From assembly GCF_007665395.1 (NCBI RefSeq), contig NZ_VDND01000004.1, forward strand, positions 62,001 to 126,000: a DNA stretch of 64,000 nt, read 5' to 3'. A program made the translations under genes and the position numbers. A model generated the notes under the pieces. That model made no database searches, had not been told where the DNA came from, and saw nothing but the letters and a program-made list of their open reading frames with translations. Every line of letters begins with the position of its first letter. Position 1 is the first letter of the stretch. Origin of the DNA: Pseudomonas oryzihabitans (GTDB lineage Bacteria; Pseudomonadota; Gammaproteobacteria; Pseudomonadales; Pseudomonadaceae). Below are positions 1-7,875 of the stretch, piece by piece.

Positions 1-1
1 C

Positions 2-295
2 GCCGGCGTGGTGACCGACGTCTGCGTGGCCTTCCCGGCACTGGCCGCCATCGCCGAGGGCTTCGACGTCTTCGTGGTGACCGATGCCTCCGGCACCTTC
101 GACAAGACCGTGCAGCAGGCCGCCTGGGCGCGCATGAGCGCCGCTGGCGTGCAGCTGATGAACTGGTTCAGCGTCGCCTGCGAACTGCACCGCGACTGGC
201 GCAACGACATCGAAGGCCTGGGCGCCCTGCTGTCCAACCACATCCCCAACTACCGCAACCTGATGACCAGCTACGCCAAGCTGGCTTCGAAATAA
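2..295 (+). CDS. Cysteine hydrolase, isochorismatase family (3' part only)
   Basis: The gene enters from the left edge, so only about the last 97 residues are visible. The reading frame is open from the first bases and ends in TAA. The segment A-G-V-V-T-D-V-C-V followed by A-L-A-A-I-A-E-G-F-D-V-F-V-V-T-D-A matches the region around the nucleophilic cysteine of isochorismatase-like hydrolases of the YcaC type (V-x-x-C, then a helix and the V-x-D-A strand). Substrates of such enzymes are very varied and cannot be told from the tail. A LysR regulator starts 53 bp downstream on the same strand, so the two may be functionally linked. The family is fairly sure, the specific reaction is not. Confidence 0.75.
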   Translation, partial: AGVVTDVCVAFPALAAIAEGFDVFVVTDASGTFDKTVQQAAWARMSAAGVQLMNWFSVACELHRDWRNDIEGLGALLSNHIPNYRNLMTSYAKLASK

Positions 296-348
296 GGTAA
301 CGACAGTCCGGTGTCCATCCGGGCGCCGGACCGTCGCGGAGGGACGCC

Positions 349-1257
349 GTGAACCGCAACGACCTGCGCCGCATCGACCTGCACCTGCTGGTGGTGTTCG
401 AGAGCCTGATGCACGAGCGCAACCTCACCCGCACCGCGGAAAAGCTCTTTCTCGGCCAGCCTGCCATCAGCGCCGCCCTGGTGCGCCTGCGACAGTTCTT
501 CGACGACCCCTTGCTGGTGCGCAGCGGCCGGGCCATGGAGCCCACGCCGCGCGCCCTGGCCATCCTCGAACGGCTGCGCCCGGCCCTGGATGGCCTGTCC
601 AACGCCCTCAGCGAGGTCGACGACTTCGATCCCGGCGCCAGTCGCGCAGTGTTTCGCATCGGCATGTCCGACGACGTCGAATGCGGCCTGCTGCCCCCGT
701 TGCTGAGCCATCTGCGCGAGGTGGCGCCCCACTGCGTGCTGGTGGTGCGCAACGCCAACTTCCTGCTCTTGCCCGGGCTGCTCGCCAGCGGCGAGGTGTC
801 CCTTGGCATCAGCTACACCACCCAGCTGCCGGCCAATGCCAAGAGCCGCACCCTGAGGCACATCCGCGCCCTGGTGGTGCGCGCCGACACCGATCCCGCA
901 CCCCTGACGCTGGACGACTACTGCGCCCGGCCCCATGTGCTGGTGTCCATGTCTGGCGATCTCTGCGGCAACATCGACGACGACCTGGCGCGCCTCGGCC
1001 GCAGCCGCAAGGTGGCCCTGGGCGTGCCTCACTTCAACGGCCTCGGCGCCCTGCTGGCCGGCAGCGACCTGCTCGCCACCGTGCCCGACTACGCCGCCCG
1101 GGCGCTGGCCGCGAGCGGTGGTCTGCGCTTCGAGGAGCCACCCTTTCCCATCGTGCCGGCCCGGCTGTCGCTGGTCTGGCGCGCCGCCCAGGACCAGGAC
1201 CCGGGCGAGCGCTGGCTGCGCGGCGAGATCCTTAGATTCATGGGCGAGCCTGGCTAA
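349..1257 (+). CDS. LysR-family transcriptional regulator
   Basis: 302 residues, the usual LysR length. The N-terminal winged helix-turn-helix spans about residues 6-65 (L-H-L-L-V-V-F-E, then A-E-K-L-F-L-G-Q-P-A-I-S, then D-D-P-L-L-V-R-S). The rest is the periplasmic-binding-like effector domain. The D-L-H-L-L-V-V-F-E-S-L-M opening and D-P-L-L-V-R are typical of the NodD/LeuO-like branch. The start is GTG with GGAGGGA seven bases upstream. It follows the cysteine hydrolase on the same strand after 53 bp. The effector and targets are unknown. Confidence 0.88.
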   Translation: MNRNDLRRIDLHLLVVFESLMHERNLTRTAEKLFLGQPAISAALVRLRQFFDDPLLVRSGRAMEPTPRALAILERLRPALDGLSNALSEVDDFDPGASRAVFRIGMSDDVECGLLPPLLSHLREVAPHCVLVVRNANFLLLPGLLASGEVSLGISYTTQLPANAKSRTLRHIRALVVRADTDPAPLTLDDYCARPHVLVSMSGDLCGNIDDDLARLGRSRKVALGVPHFNGLGALLAGSDLLATVPDYAARALAASGGLRFEEPPFPIVPARLSLVWRAAQDQDPGERWLRGEILRFMGEPG

Positions 1258-1276
1258 GCGACCGGGTATCAGCGTC

Positions 1277-1306
1277 GTCGATAAGCGCTATCCGCCGGTA
1301 CGATTT
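1277..1306 (+). promoter_or_regulatory. 30-bp motif upstream of lipoprotein gene, copy A
   Basis: This stretch (GTCGAT, then CGCTATCC, then ACGATTT) matches 24 of 30 bases of a site at 4557-4586. Both copies end 55-59 bases before the start codon of a small exported protein, which suggests a shared promoter or operator. Its role is inferred, not recognised. Confidence 0.4.
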
Positions 1307-1361
1307 ATGGAGGAGGGGGTTGGCTTTCTAGGATGGCTGCATGTCTTCCGGAGCCACGCCC

Positions 1362-1730
1362 ATGCCTCTCACCAACCTTCGCCACGCCCTCCGCCTGCTG
1401 GCCTGCGCCGGCTTCCTCGCCGTGCTGGCCGGCTGCGCCAGCTCCCACAACGCCTACCTCAGGGATGGCAGCACGGCCTACCTGGTGCAGTGCAACGGGG
1501 TCTTCGGCAGCTGGTCCGGCTGCGCGGGCGAAGCCGCGGAGCGTTGCCCCACCGGCAGCTACCAGGTCCTCGCCCGCAACCACCTCGACGGCGCCAGCGA
1601 AGCCCAGGCTGACGCCAGTGTCGCCGGCCAGTCCTACCCGGTGCGCAACCTGCTGGTGCAGTGCCAGGGCGAACAATTCGCCTGGCGCGTGGGCAACTTC
1701 GTGCGCCGCCTGCCGGTCAGCGAGGGCTGA
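1362..1730 (+). CDS. Small outer-membrane-type lipoprotein, unknown function
   Basis: 122 residues from the ATG at 1362, which has GGAG eight bases upstream. An in-frame ATG at 1341 would add seven residues and has a poorer ribosome site. The lipobox L-A-G-C puts the lipidated cysteine at about residue 25 after a hydrophobic signal. The residue after Cys is Ala, so outer-membrane sorting is expected. The mature part has several cysteines (V-Q-C-N, W-S-G-C-A, E-R-C-P, V-Q-C-Q), which could form disulfides. I do not recognise a family. The stop codon lies inside the first units of a 7-bp tandem repeat. Confidence 0.7.
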   Translation: MPLTNLRHALRLLACAGFLAVLAGCASSHNAYLRDGSTAYLVQCNGVFGSWSGCAGEAAERCPTGSYQVLARNHLDGASEAQADASVAGQSYPVRNLLVQCQGEQFAWRVGNFVRRLPVSEG

Positions 1731-1775
1731 GGGCTGAGGGCTGAGGGCTGAGGGCTGAGGGCTGAGGGTTGAGGG
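1722..1775. repeat. 7-bp tandem repeat, about 7.7 units
   Basis: The unit GAGGGCT is repeated seven times (the seventh reads GAGGGTT), followed by a partial GAGGG. The array begins in the last two codons of the lipoprotein gene and supplies its TGA stop. A 7-bp unit not divisible by three, at a gene end, is a simple-sequence repeat likely to vary in copy number. Confidence 0.9.
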
Positions 1776-1824
1776 CAGGTCAGCAGGTTGTCGAGGGTTC
1801 TGCAGCGGCTGAAGGCCTGCTCGG

Positions 1825-2022
1825 CTAGCCCCCTCTCCCTCTGGGAGAAGGCTGGGGTGAGGGCGCTCCCCGTACACTGAAGTCACCCTTGGAAAAGGCT
1901 GCGTCGCTTTCCAGGCTACGCCTCTAGCCCCCTCTCCCTCTGGGAGAGGGTTGGGGTGAGGGCGCTCCCCGTACACTGAAGTCACCCCTGGAAAAGCCTG
2001 CGCCGCTTTCCAGGCCACGCCG
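1825..2022. repeat. Two direct copies of a 99-bp sequence
   Basis: Copy 1 is 1825-1923 and copy 2 is 1924-2022, back to back. I count seven differences, so about 93% identity. Each copy starts with a CCCTCTCCCTCTGGGAGA inverted motif followed by GGGGTGAGGGCG, a type of intergenic repeat common in Pseudomonas and related genomes. Each ends with a GGAAAAG...CTTTCCAGG arm pair. Confidence 0.9.
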
Positions 2023-2070
2023 CTGCCGCCCATTGCTCTGGGATCCATCCTGGCCATGGCTGCGCCAGAC

Positions 2071-2168
2071 CGTAGGTTGGGCTGAGACGGCTTCGTCGTC
2101 GAAGCCCAACAATGCCGACACCCTGACGCAAGAACCGTTGGGCTTCGCTGCGCTCAACCCAACCTACG
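2071..2168. repeat. 98-bp inverted-repeat element, MITE-like
   Basis: The outer arms CGTAGGTTGGGCTGAG (2071-2086) and CTCAACCCAACCTACG (2153-2168) are inverted copies with one mismatch. Inner arms GAAGCCCAAC (2101-2110) and GTTGGGCTTC (2137-2146) are perfect inverted copies. There is no coding capacity. The GTAGGTTGGGC... signature resembles a palindromic repeat scattered through many gammaproteobacterial genomes, so it is probably a non-autonomous repeat. Confidence 0.75.
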
Positions 2169-2368
2169 AGGGCTCTCAGGTGCGTCCGCCCACCAGGCGA
2201 GCGGACGGCGGTCGATCCCCGAACAGGCGCCAGGAAATTAACTGGCCTCCCACCAGGATCACGGACAAGGAAGCGCCTCGAGCCCCAGGGCTCGGTCACC
2301 GGACCGTGCTCCGGCCGCAGCCCGCGCCTATCGCCTCGGCGGCTGCACAGCCTGCCGGTGAGCGACAG

Positions 2369-3244
2369 CTAATCCGCCAGCGCCTCCTCCAAGACGCTGA
2401 GGAACTCCCGCGCCGCCGGCGTCGGCAGGGGCGACCAGATGGCATAGACGTCCCGCTGCGGCGCATCGCTGACCGGCACGCTGGCCAGCCCGGCGAAGGT
2501 GGCGGCGAGGCTGCGCGGGACCAGTCCGACCGCCAGGCCGCGACGGACGAAGCGCTCCAGCAGCTGCATATGGCTGGTCTCGAAGCGCACGCGATGGGGC
2601 AGGCCGAGGGCGGCGAAGGCCTCGTCGGTCTGCCGTCGTGCCCCGCTGCCAGCAGGCAGGTCCACCAGCGGCAGGTCCACCAGGTCATGCAGCGACAGCC
2701 GCTCCCGCCCGGCCAGGGCATGGTCCGCCGGCAACACCGCCACCAAGTCCTCGCTGAGCAGCAATCGGCGCTCCACGGCCTCCAGGGCCAACTGGCGGGA
2801 GACGCCGATCAGGGCGAAGTCCAGCTGCCGCTCACGCACCGCCGCCAGCAGCGTCTCGCTCTTGTCCTGGCGCAGCTCGATGTCCACCTGCGGATGACGG
2901 CCGTGGAAGGCCGCCAGCACATCGACGATGTCCAGCCGCGGCACCGAGGAAATCAGGCCCACCGTCAGGGTGCCGCGAATGGCACCGACCGCGGCCGCCA
3001 CATCCTGCTGCAACCGCGCCACAGCAGCCAGCGCCTGGCGCGCATGGACCAGCATTGCCTCGCCGGCGGGGGTGATGCGCACCTGACGCGGCAGCCGCTC
3101 GAACAGGCTGGCGCCCAGCTCGGCCTCCAGGCGGGCGATCTGATGGCTGAGCGCCGACTGCACCACGTGGCAACGCTCGGCGGCGCGGGTGAAATGGCGC
3201 TCTTCGGCCAGGGCGACGGCGAATTCCAGCTGCTTGAGATTCAT
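2369..3244 (-). CDS. LysR-family regulator, divergent from MFS transporter
   Basis: 291 residues when started at the ATG at 3244 (M-N-L-K-Q-L-E-F), the normal LysR opening; an upstream in-frame start would add ten atypical residues. The helix-turn-helix covers about residues 3-60 (H-F-T-R-A-A-E-R-C-H-V-V-Q-S-A-L-S-H-Q-I). The C-terminal part is the substrate-binding domain. It is divergently placed to an MFS exporter gene with about 100 bp between starts, the classical arrangement for a LysR regulator controlling itself and its neighbour. The inducer is unknown. Confidence 0.88.
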   Translation of the reverse strand: MNLKQLEFAVALAEERHFTRAAERCHVVQSALSHQIARLEAELGASLFERLPRQVRITPAGEAMLVHARQALAAVARLQQDVAAAVGAIRGTLTVGLISSVPRLDIVDVLAAFHGRHPQVDIELRQDKSETLLAAVRERQLDFALIGVSRQLALEAVERRLLLSEDLVAVLPADHALAGRERLSLHDLVDLPLVDLPAGSGARRQTDEAFAALGLPHRVRFETSHMQLLERFVRRGLAVGLVPRSLAATFAGLASVPVSDAPQRDVYAIWSPLPTPAAREFLSVLEEALAD

Positions 3245-3272
3245 GGCGTCATCTTGAAAGGAGATGAAGGCC

Positions 3273-3296
3273 ATCTTAACGATTCATTTAACCGAT
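3273..3296. promoter_or_regulatory. Possible LysR operator (AT-rich dyad)
   Basis: In the divergent gap the sequence has TTAA at 3276-3279 and 3288-3291 framed by ATC (3273) and GAT (3294). This imperfect dyad is the only AT-rich patch between the two start codons, where a LysR protein would be expected to bind. It is a suggestion only. Confidence 0.3.
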
Positions 3297-3347
3297 AGCT
3301 GTCCTTGGCCAATACTGACGGACCCTCCCTCGTCCCGGACCGCACGG

Positions 3348-4535
3348 ATGTCGACCCCCACGCCACCCCTCAGCCGCTGGCTGACCCTGCTCATGGCTGT
3401 CGCCACCGGCATCGCCGTGGCCAGCAACTATTACAACCAGCCGCTGCTGCACACCATCGCCCAGCGCTTCGACCTCAGCTACACCCAGGCCGGCAGCATC
3501 GTCACCACCGCCCAGCTCAGCTACGCCGCTGGTCTATTGCTGCTGGTGCCCCTGGGGGATCTGCTGGAGCGCCGCCGGCTGATCGTCACCATGAGCGTGA
3601 TCGCCGCCGCCGGCCTCGCCCTGAGTGCCACCGCCACCAGCCTGCCCTGGCTGCTGCTGGGCACCGCCATGACCGGGCTCTTCTCGGTGGTGGCCCAGGT
3701 GCTGGTGCCCTTCGCCGCGACCCTGGCGGCGCCGGAGCAGCGGGGCAGGGCGGTGGGTACGGTGATGAGTGGCCTCATCCTCGGCATCCTGCTGGCCCGT
3801 ACCGTGGCCGGGGCGCTCTCGTCCCTGGGCGACTGGCGCACCGTCTACGCCGTGGCCGCCGGCCTGATGCTGGCGACCGCCCTGGCCCTGCGCCTGGCGC
3901 TGCCGCGCTACCAGCAGTCGGCCGGTCTGAGCTATCCGCGGCTGCTGGGCTCGGTGTTCGTCCTCTTGCGCGACGAGCCCCTGCACCGGCTGCGTACCCT
4001 GCTGGGCTGCCTGGGCTTCGCCGTCTTCGCGCTGTTCTGGACCCCCCTGGCCTTCCTGCTCGCCGCCGAGCCCTATGGCTTCAGCGACGGCACCATCGGC
4101 CTGTTCGGCCTCGCCGGCGCGGTGGGCGCCCTGGCCGCCAACCTGGCCGGACGTATGGCCGACCAGGGCAAGGGCGGTCTCGCCACCAGCATCGGCCTGG
4201 TGGCCCTGACCCTCGCCTGGTTGCCCCTGGCCTTCGCCCAGACCTCCCTGGCGGCGCTGCTGCTCGGCATCCTGGTGCTGGATCTGGCCGTGCAACTCAC
4301 CCACGTCAGCAACCAGAACGTGGTCTACCGGCTACGCCCCGAGGCCCGTAGCCGCCTCAACGCCGGCTACATGACCGGCTATTTCCTCGGCGGCTCCCTG
4401 GGCTCGCTGCTGTCGGCGCGGCTGTACGAGCGCTTCGGCTGGACCGGCGTGAGCCTCGCCGGCTGCCTGCTGGCCGCCACGGCGCTGGCCGTCTGGTGCC
4501 TGTTCCTCTGGCGCCAGCGCCAGGCGGGGGGCTAG
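3348..4535 (+). CDS. Major facilitator superfamily transporter (DHA1-like exporter)
   Basis: 395 residues from the ATG at 3348 (M-S-T-P-T-P-P-L-S-R-W); the frame is open further upstream, but that part is not membrane-like. About twelve hydrophobic helices are seen. The loop between helices 2 and 3 carries G-D-L-L-E-R-R-R, the MFS signature position. A-S-N-Y-Y-N-Q-P-L-L in helix 1 is typical of a proteobacterial DHA1-type subgroup of small-molecule exporters. It is divergent from a LysR gene, which probably regulates it. The substrate is unknown. Confidence 0.87.
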   Translation: MSTPTPPLSRWLTLLMAVATGIAVASNYYNQPLLHTIAQRFDLSYTQAGSIVTTAQLSYAAGLLLLVPLGDLLERRRLIVTMSVIAAAGLALSATATSLPWLLLGTAMTGLFSVVAQVLVPFAATLAAPEQRGRAVGTVMSGLILGILLARTVAGALSSLGDWRTVYAVAAGLMLATALALRLALPRYQQSAGLSYPRLLGSVFVLLRDEPLHRLRTLLGCLGFAVFALFWTPLAFLLAAEPYGFSDGTIGLFGLAGAVGALAANLAGRMADQGKGGLATSIGLVALTLAWLPLAFAQTSLAALLLGILVLDLAVQLTHVSNQNVVYRLRPEARSRLNAGYMTGYFLGGSLGSLLSARLYERFGWTGVSLAGCLLAATALAVWCLFLWRQRQAGG

Positions 4536-4556
4536 TCCGCAGCGATCATCAGTGCG

Positions 4557-4586
4557 GTCGATGATCGCTATCCCGCAGGACGATTT
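4557..4586 (+). promoter_or_regulatory. 30-bp motif upstream of repeat-protein gene, copy B
   Basis: This is the second copy of the motif at 1277-1306 (24 of 30 bases identical: GTCGAT, CGCTATCC, ACGATTT). It ends 59 bases before the start codon at 4646. It also contains ATCG (4564-4567) and CGAT (4581-4584) as a short inverted pair. It is a candidate promoter or activator site. Confidence 0.4.
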
Positions 4587-4645
4587 CTAGGCGAGCACCC
4601 AGGTGGCGACAATGAATCCACACCCACCCGACACAGGTACTCGCC

Positions 4646-5083
4646 ATGAAAGCCCTCACCGCCCTCTTTGCCGCCACCCTGTTCACCGCCGCCATCGCCC
4701 AATCGGCCCAGGCCGAAGAAAGCGCCCTGCGCCCGCTGGGCTCGCTGATCGAGAAGCACCAGCAGAGCGATCGCACCCTGGCCGAAAACGGTGCCGACCG
4801 CAGCCTGCAACCCTCGATCCAGCGCCAGCAGCAGCGTCTCGACCCACGCCGGGCCCTGGCCGAAAACGGTGCCGACCGCAGCCTGCAACCCTCGATCCAG
4901 CGCCAGCAGCAGCGTCTCGACCCGCGCCGTACCCTGGCCGAAAACGGTGCCGACCGTAGCCTGCAACCCGCGATCCAGCGCCAGCAGCAACGCCTGGACG
5001 GTCAGCGCCTGGCCGCCGACGGTGCCGAGCGTACCCTGCAGCAATGGCCCCAGCGTCAGCCGACCCGCGGCGCCGTGGCGTGA
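4646..5083 (+). CDS. Secreted protein with 26-residue tandem repeats, unknown function
   Basis: 145 residues. A clear signal peptide (M-K-A-L-T-A-L-F-A-A...) ends at A-Q-A around residue 23, so the product is periplasmic or secreted. Residues 44-69, 70-95 and 96-121 are three nearly identical copies of a 26-residue unit beginning (T/A)-L-A-E-N-G-A-D-R-S-L-Q-P and ending Q-R-L-D-P-R-R. A fourth, degenerate copy follows (L-A-A-D-G-A-E-R-T-L-Q-Q-W). The DNA copies (4775-4852, 4853-4930, 4931-5008) are almost identical, pointing to recent duplication. There are no cysteines; the repeats are rich in Gln, Arg and Asp and predicted helical. I know no function. It converges on a LysR gene ending five bases away. 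Confidence 0.75.
   Translation: MKALTALFAATLFTAAIAQSAQAEESALRPLGSLIEKHQQSDRTLAENGADRSLQPSIQRQQQRLDPRRALAENGADRSLQPSIQRQQQRLDPRRTLAENGADRSLQPAIQRQQQRLDGQRLAADGAERTLQQWPQRQPTRGAVA
4775..5008 (+). repeat. Three 78-bp in-frame tandem repeats
   Basis: Three consecutive 78-bp units encode the 26-residue repeats of the secreted protein. They differ at only a few bases, so the array could change length by slippage or recombination while staying in frame. Confidence 0.9.
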
Positions 5084-5088
5084 GCCGC

Positions 5089-5967
5089 CTAGACCGTCAG
5101 CCGGTCGCGCAGATAGTCCGAGAACAGCTGGACGATGCGCGCCGACTGGCGATGCTGGGGATAGACCGCATAGACCGCCGCGCTGGGCAGGGCGAAGTCC
5201 TCCAGCACCTGCACCAGCGCCCCTGACGCCAGCGCCGCACCGATGATGAAGGTCGGTAGCACCGCGATCCCCTGGCCCGCGATGGCCGCATCCCGCACCA
5301 CTTCCCCGTTGTTGGCCCTGAGCTGACCCTGCATGGGCAGCACCAGCGGCTTGCCCCCACGCTGAAAGCGCCATTCCACCTGGCGGCCATGGCCATAGAG
5401 CAGACAGCTGTGCTCGGCCAGATCCTCCGGCTGCAGCAGCGGCGGCGCCTTCTGTAGATAATCCGGACTGGCACAGGTCACCAGCTGCATCTCGGTCAGT
5501 CGCTTGGCGATCAGGCTGGAATCGGCCAGGGTGCCGATGCGGATCGACATGTCGTAGCCCTCCGCCAGCAGATCCACCGCCCGGTCGTTGAGATCCAGCT
5601 CCAGGCGGATCTGCGGATAGGCCGAGAGGAAATCCGGCAACAGCGGGCTCAGGTGCAGGGTGCCGAAGGTCATGGGCGCACTGACGCGCAACAACCCCTG
5701 GGGGACCGTCCGCCGGCTGGACAGCAATTCCTCGGTGTCGTTGACGTCCTCGAGGATCTTCACCGCCCGCTCATAGAGCAGCACCCCCAACTCGGTCGCC
5801 TGCAGCCGCCGGGTGGTGCGATTAAGCAGCCGCACCCCCAGACTTTCCTCCAGTGCCATGGTCCGCCGGCTGACGAACTGCTTGGACAGCCCCAGCTTGT
5901 CGGCAGCGGCGGTGAAGCTGCCCTCGTTCAGGGTGGTGACGAACAGGCGCAGGTCTTCGAAATTCAT
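5089..5967 (-). CDS. LysR-family transcriptional regulator (AaeR/DsdC-like branch)
   Basis: 292 residues from the ATG at 5967 (M-N-F-E-D-L-R-L-F-V). The helix-turn-helix lies at about residues 3-60 (G-S-F-T-A-A-A-D-K-L-G-L-S-K-Q-F-V-S-R-R), with L-N-R-T-T-R-R-L just after, the hallmark of the large proteobacterial group that includes CrgA and AaeR. The effector domain contains V-S-A-P-M-T-F-G, also typical. The gene converges with the repeat-protein gene. The target is unknown; the quinone- and aldehyde-responsive members of this group offer only a weak hint. Confidence 0.87.
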   Translation of the reverse strand: MNFEDLRLFVTTLNEGSFTAAADKLGLSKQFVSRRTMALEESLGVRLLNRTTRRLQATELGVLLYERAVKILEDVNDTEELLSSRRTVPQGLLRVSAPMTFGTLHLSPLLPDFLSAYPQIRLELDLNDRAVDLLAEGYDMSIRIGTLADSSLIAKRLTEMQLVTCASPDYLQKAPPLLQPEDLAEHSCLLYGHGRQVEWRFQRGGKPLVLPMQGQLRANNGEVVRDAAIAGQGIAVLPTFIIGAALASGALVQVLEDFALPSAAVYAVYPQHRQSARIVQLFSDYLRDRLTV

Positions 5968-6056
5968 GACGGCATCCAGGCAGCGGGTGGCCGTCATTGT
6001 GCCAAAAGGAGGTGCGTTCGGCCCGGCGTCAGGCCTTCGTCGGTAGAAGCTCGCGC

Positions 6057-6097
6057 AAAAGAAAACCCCCTCGCCACCTTGCGGCGGGGAGGGGGTT
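6057..6097 (-). terminator. Rho-independent terminator of ychF
   Basis: Read on the minus strand, a hairpin of AACCCCCTC...GAGGGGGTT type is followed by TTTTCTTTT. It lies 17 bases past the ychF stop codon and closes the pth-ychF unit. Confidence 0.85.
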
Positions 6098-6114
6098 CTG
6101 GCGTTCGCCGTCGC

Positions 6115-7215
6115 TTAGACGTTGAAGCGGAAGTGCATGACATCACCGTCCTTGACGATGTATTCCTTGCCTTCCAGGCGCCACTTGCCGGCTTCCTTGG
6201 CGCCGTTCTCGCCCTTGAAGGCGATGAAGTCGTCATAGGCCACCACTTCGGCGCGGATGAAGCCTTTTTCGAAGTCGGTGTGGATGGCGGCGGCCGACTG
6301 GGGCGCGGTGGCGCCGACGCGGACGGTCCAGGCGCGGACTTCCTTCACCCCGGCGGTGAAGTAGGTCTGCAGGTTGAGCAGTTCGTAGCCGGCGCGGATC
6401 ACCCGGTTCAGGCCCGGCTCTTCCATGCCCATGGACTCGAGGAACATCTGCTTTTCCTCGTCGTCGTCCAGCTCGGCGATCTCCGCCTCGATCTTGTTGC
6501 ACACCGGCACCACCACGGCGCCTTCTTCTTCGGCAATGGCGCGGACCACGTCCAGGTGCGGGTTGTTCTCGAAGCCATCCTCGGCGACGTTGGCGATGTA
6601 CATCACCGGCTTGCTGGTCAGCAGGTGGAAGCTGCGCACCAGACGCTTCTGCTCTTCGTCCAGACCCTTCAGCAGGCTACGGGCGGGCTTGCCGGCCTCG
6701 AAGTGGGGAATCAGCTGTTCCAGCAGCGCCTTCTGCGACACGGCTTCCTTGTCGCCGCCCTTGGCGTTGCGGGTGACACGCTGCAGTTGCTTCTCGCAGC
6801 TGTCGAGGTCGGCGAAGATCAGCTCCAGGTCGATGACCTCGATGTCCCGCTTGGGGTCCACCGAGTTGGCCACGTGGATGACGTTCTCGTCTTCGAAGCA
6901 GCGCACCACGTGGGCAATGGCGTCGGTCTCGCGGATGTTGGCGAGGAACTTGTTGCCCAGGCCTTCACCCTTGGACGCGCCGGCCACCAGCCCCGCGATG
7001 TCGACGAATTCCATGGTGGTGGGGATCACCCGCTCGGGCTTGACGATCTCCGCCAGGGCGTTCAGCCGCGCATCGGGCATGGGCACGATGCCGCTGTTGG
7101 GCTCGATGGTGCAGAAGGGGAAGTTTTCCGCCGCGATACCGGATTGGGTCAGGGCATTGAACAGGGTGGACTTGCCGACGTTGGGCAGGCCGACGATGCC
7201 GCAATTGAATCCCAT
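6115..7215 (-). CDS. ychF: YchF, ribosome-binding Obg-family ATPase
   Basis: 366 residues, matching the family (about 363). The P-loop G-L-P-N-V-G-K-S is at residues 9-16, followed by the F-P-F-C-T-I-E-P-N switch and D-I-A-G-L-V. The G4 position reads N-K-I-E instead of N-K-x-D, consistent with the ATP preference of YchF. The C-terminal TGS domain ends [15 protein letters not shown]. In E. coli the protein binds 70S ribosomes and damps the oxidative stress response. It lies 41 bp after pth, as in many proteobacteria, and is followed by a terminator. Confidence 0.97.
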   Translation of the reverse strand: MGFNCGIVGLPNVGKSTLFNALTQSGIAAENFPFCTIEPNSGIVPMPDARLNALAEIVKPERVIPTTMEFVDIAGLVAGASKGEGLGNKFLANIRETDAIAHVVRCFEDENVIHVANSVDPKRDIEVIDLELIFADLDSCEKQLQRVTRNAKGGDKEAVSQKALLEQLIPHFEAGKPARSLLKGLDEEQKRLVRSFHLLTSKPVMYIANVAEDGFENNPHLDVVRAIAEEEGAVVVPVCNKIEAEIAELDDDEEKQMFLESMGMEEPGLNRVIRAGYELLNLQTYFTAGVKEVRAWTVRVGATAPQSAAAIHTDFEKGFIRAEVVAYDDFIAFKGENGAKEAGKWRLEGKEYIVKDGDVMHFRFNV

Positions 7216-7256
7216 GGTGTGTGTCCTCGCGGAAGAAGAGAAGAGAGTAGGGTGGG

Positions 7257-7841
7257 TCAGGCCTTGCGGCTGTGCAGGCGTTGCATGGCGCGGGTCAGGT
7301 CGCCGTCCAGCAGTTCGGGAACCACAGCCAGGGCGGCGTCGATGCTGTCGTCGAGCAGCTCCTGCTCGCTGCGCGGCGCGCGGCCCAGCACGAAGTTGGC
7401 AACCAGGCTGGCATGCCCGGGATGGCCGATGCCCAGGCGCAGGCGCTGGAAGCCGTTCTGATTGCCGAGCTGGGCGATGATGTCGCGCAGCCCGTTGTGG
7501 CCACCATGGCCGCCGCCGGTCTTGAGGCGCGCGGTGCCGGGTGGCAGGTCGAGTTCGTCATGGGCCACCAGGATGGCCGCCGGCGGAATGCGGAAGAAGC
7601 CGGCGAGCGCCGCCACGGCTTGGCCGCTGCGGTTCATGTAGGTGGTGGGGATGAGTAGACGAACCTCGTTGCCCGCGTGGCGGAAGCGCCCCACGAGGCC
7701 ATGATACTTGCGCTCGGCAGCCAGGCTCGCGCCTTGGGCGGCTGCCAGTCGCTCAACGAAAAGGGCCCCTGCATTGTGCCGGGTCTGGTCGTATTCGGGG
7801 CCCGGATTACCCAGGCCGACGATCAGTTGGACGGCAGTCAT
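7257..7841 (-). CDS. pth: Peptidyl-tRNA hydrolase
   Basis: 194 residues, the normal length. It cleaves the ester bond of peptidyl-tRNAs that drop off the ribosome, freeing tRNA. The catalytic His is residue 22 in Q-T-R-H-N-A-G; the substrate-binding Asn 12 (G-L-G-N-P-G) and the T-Y-M-N-R-S-G-Q segment are present, as is the conserved D-E-L-D-L-P-P-G and [12 protein letters not shown]. It sits between rplY (34 bp upstream) and ychF (41 bp downstream), so the three genes are probably one transcript. Confidence 0.97.
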   Translation of the reverse strand: MTAVQLIVGLGNPGPEYDQTRHNAGALFVERLAAAQGASLAAERKYHGLVGRFRHAGNEVRLLIPTTYMNRSGQAVAALAGFFRIPPAAILVAHDELDLPPGTARLKTGGGHGGHNGLRDIIAQLGNQNGFQRLRLGIGHPGHASLVANFVLGRAPRSEQELLDDSIDAALAVVPELLDGDLTRAMQRLHSRKA

Positions 7842-7875
7842 GTCAGGAGCCCTTCTCGGTCAGGCGTGCGCGAAC

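Larger units (their letters stand above)
1731..2368. other. 640-bp non-coding, repeat-rich intergenic region
   Basis: No credible gene lies here; open frames are short or are shadows. It holds the tail of the 7-bp array, the 99-bp direct repeat (1825-2022), the inverted-repeat element (2071-2168) and, at about 2275-2289, a short GAGCCC/GGGCTC palindrome. It separates the plus-strand lipoprotein gene from the end of the minus-strand LysR gene. Confidence 0.8.

Noticed and set aside
1722..1775. Short array as a CRISPR
   Set aside because: Units are 7 bp with no spacers; it is a simple tandem repeat.
5653..7461. 602-codon frame across LysR and ychF on the plus strand
   Set aside because: It crosses the ychF terminator and two minus-strand genes; not a credible protein.
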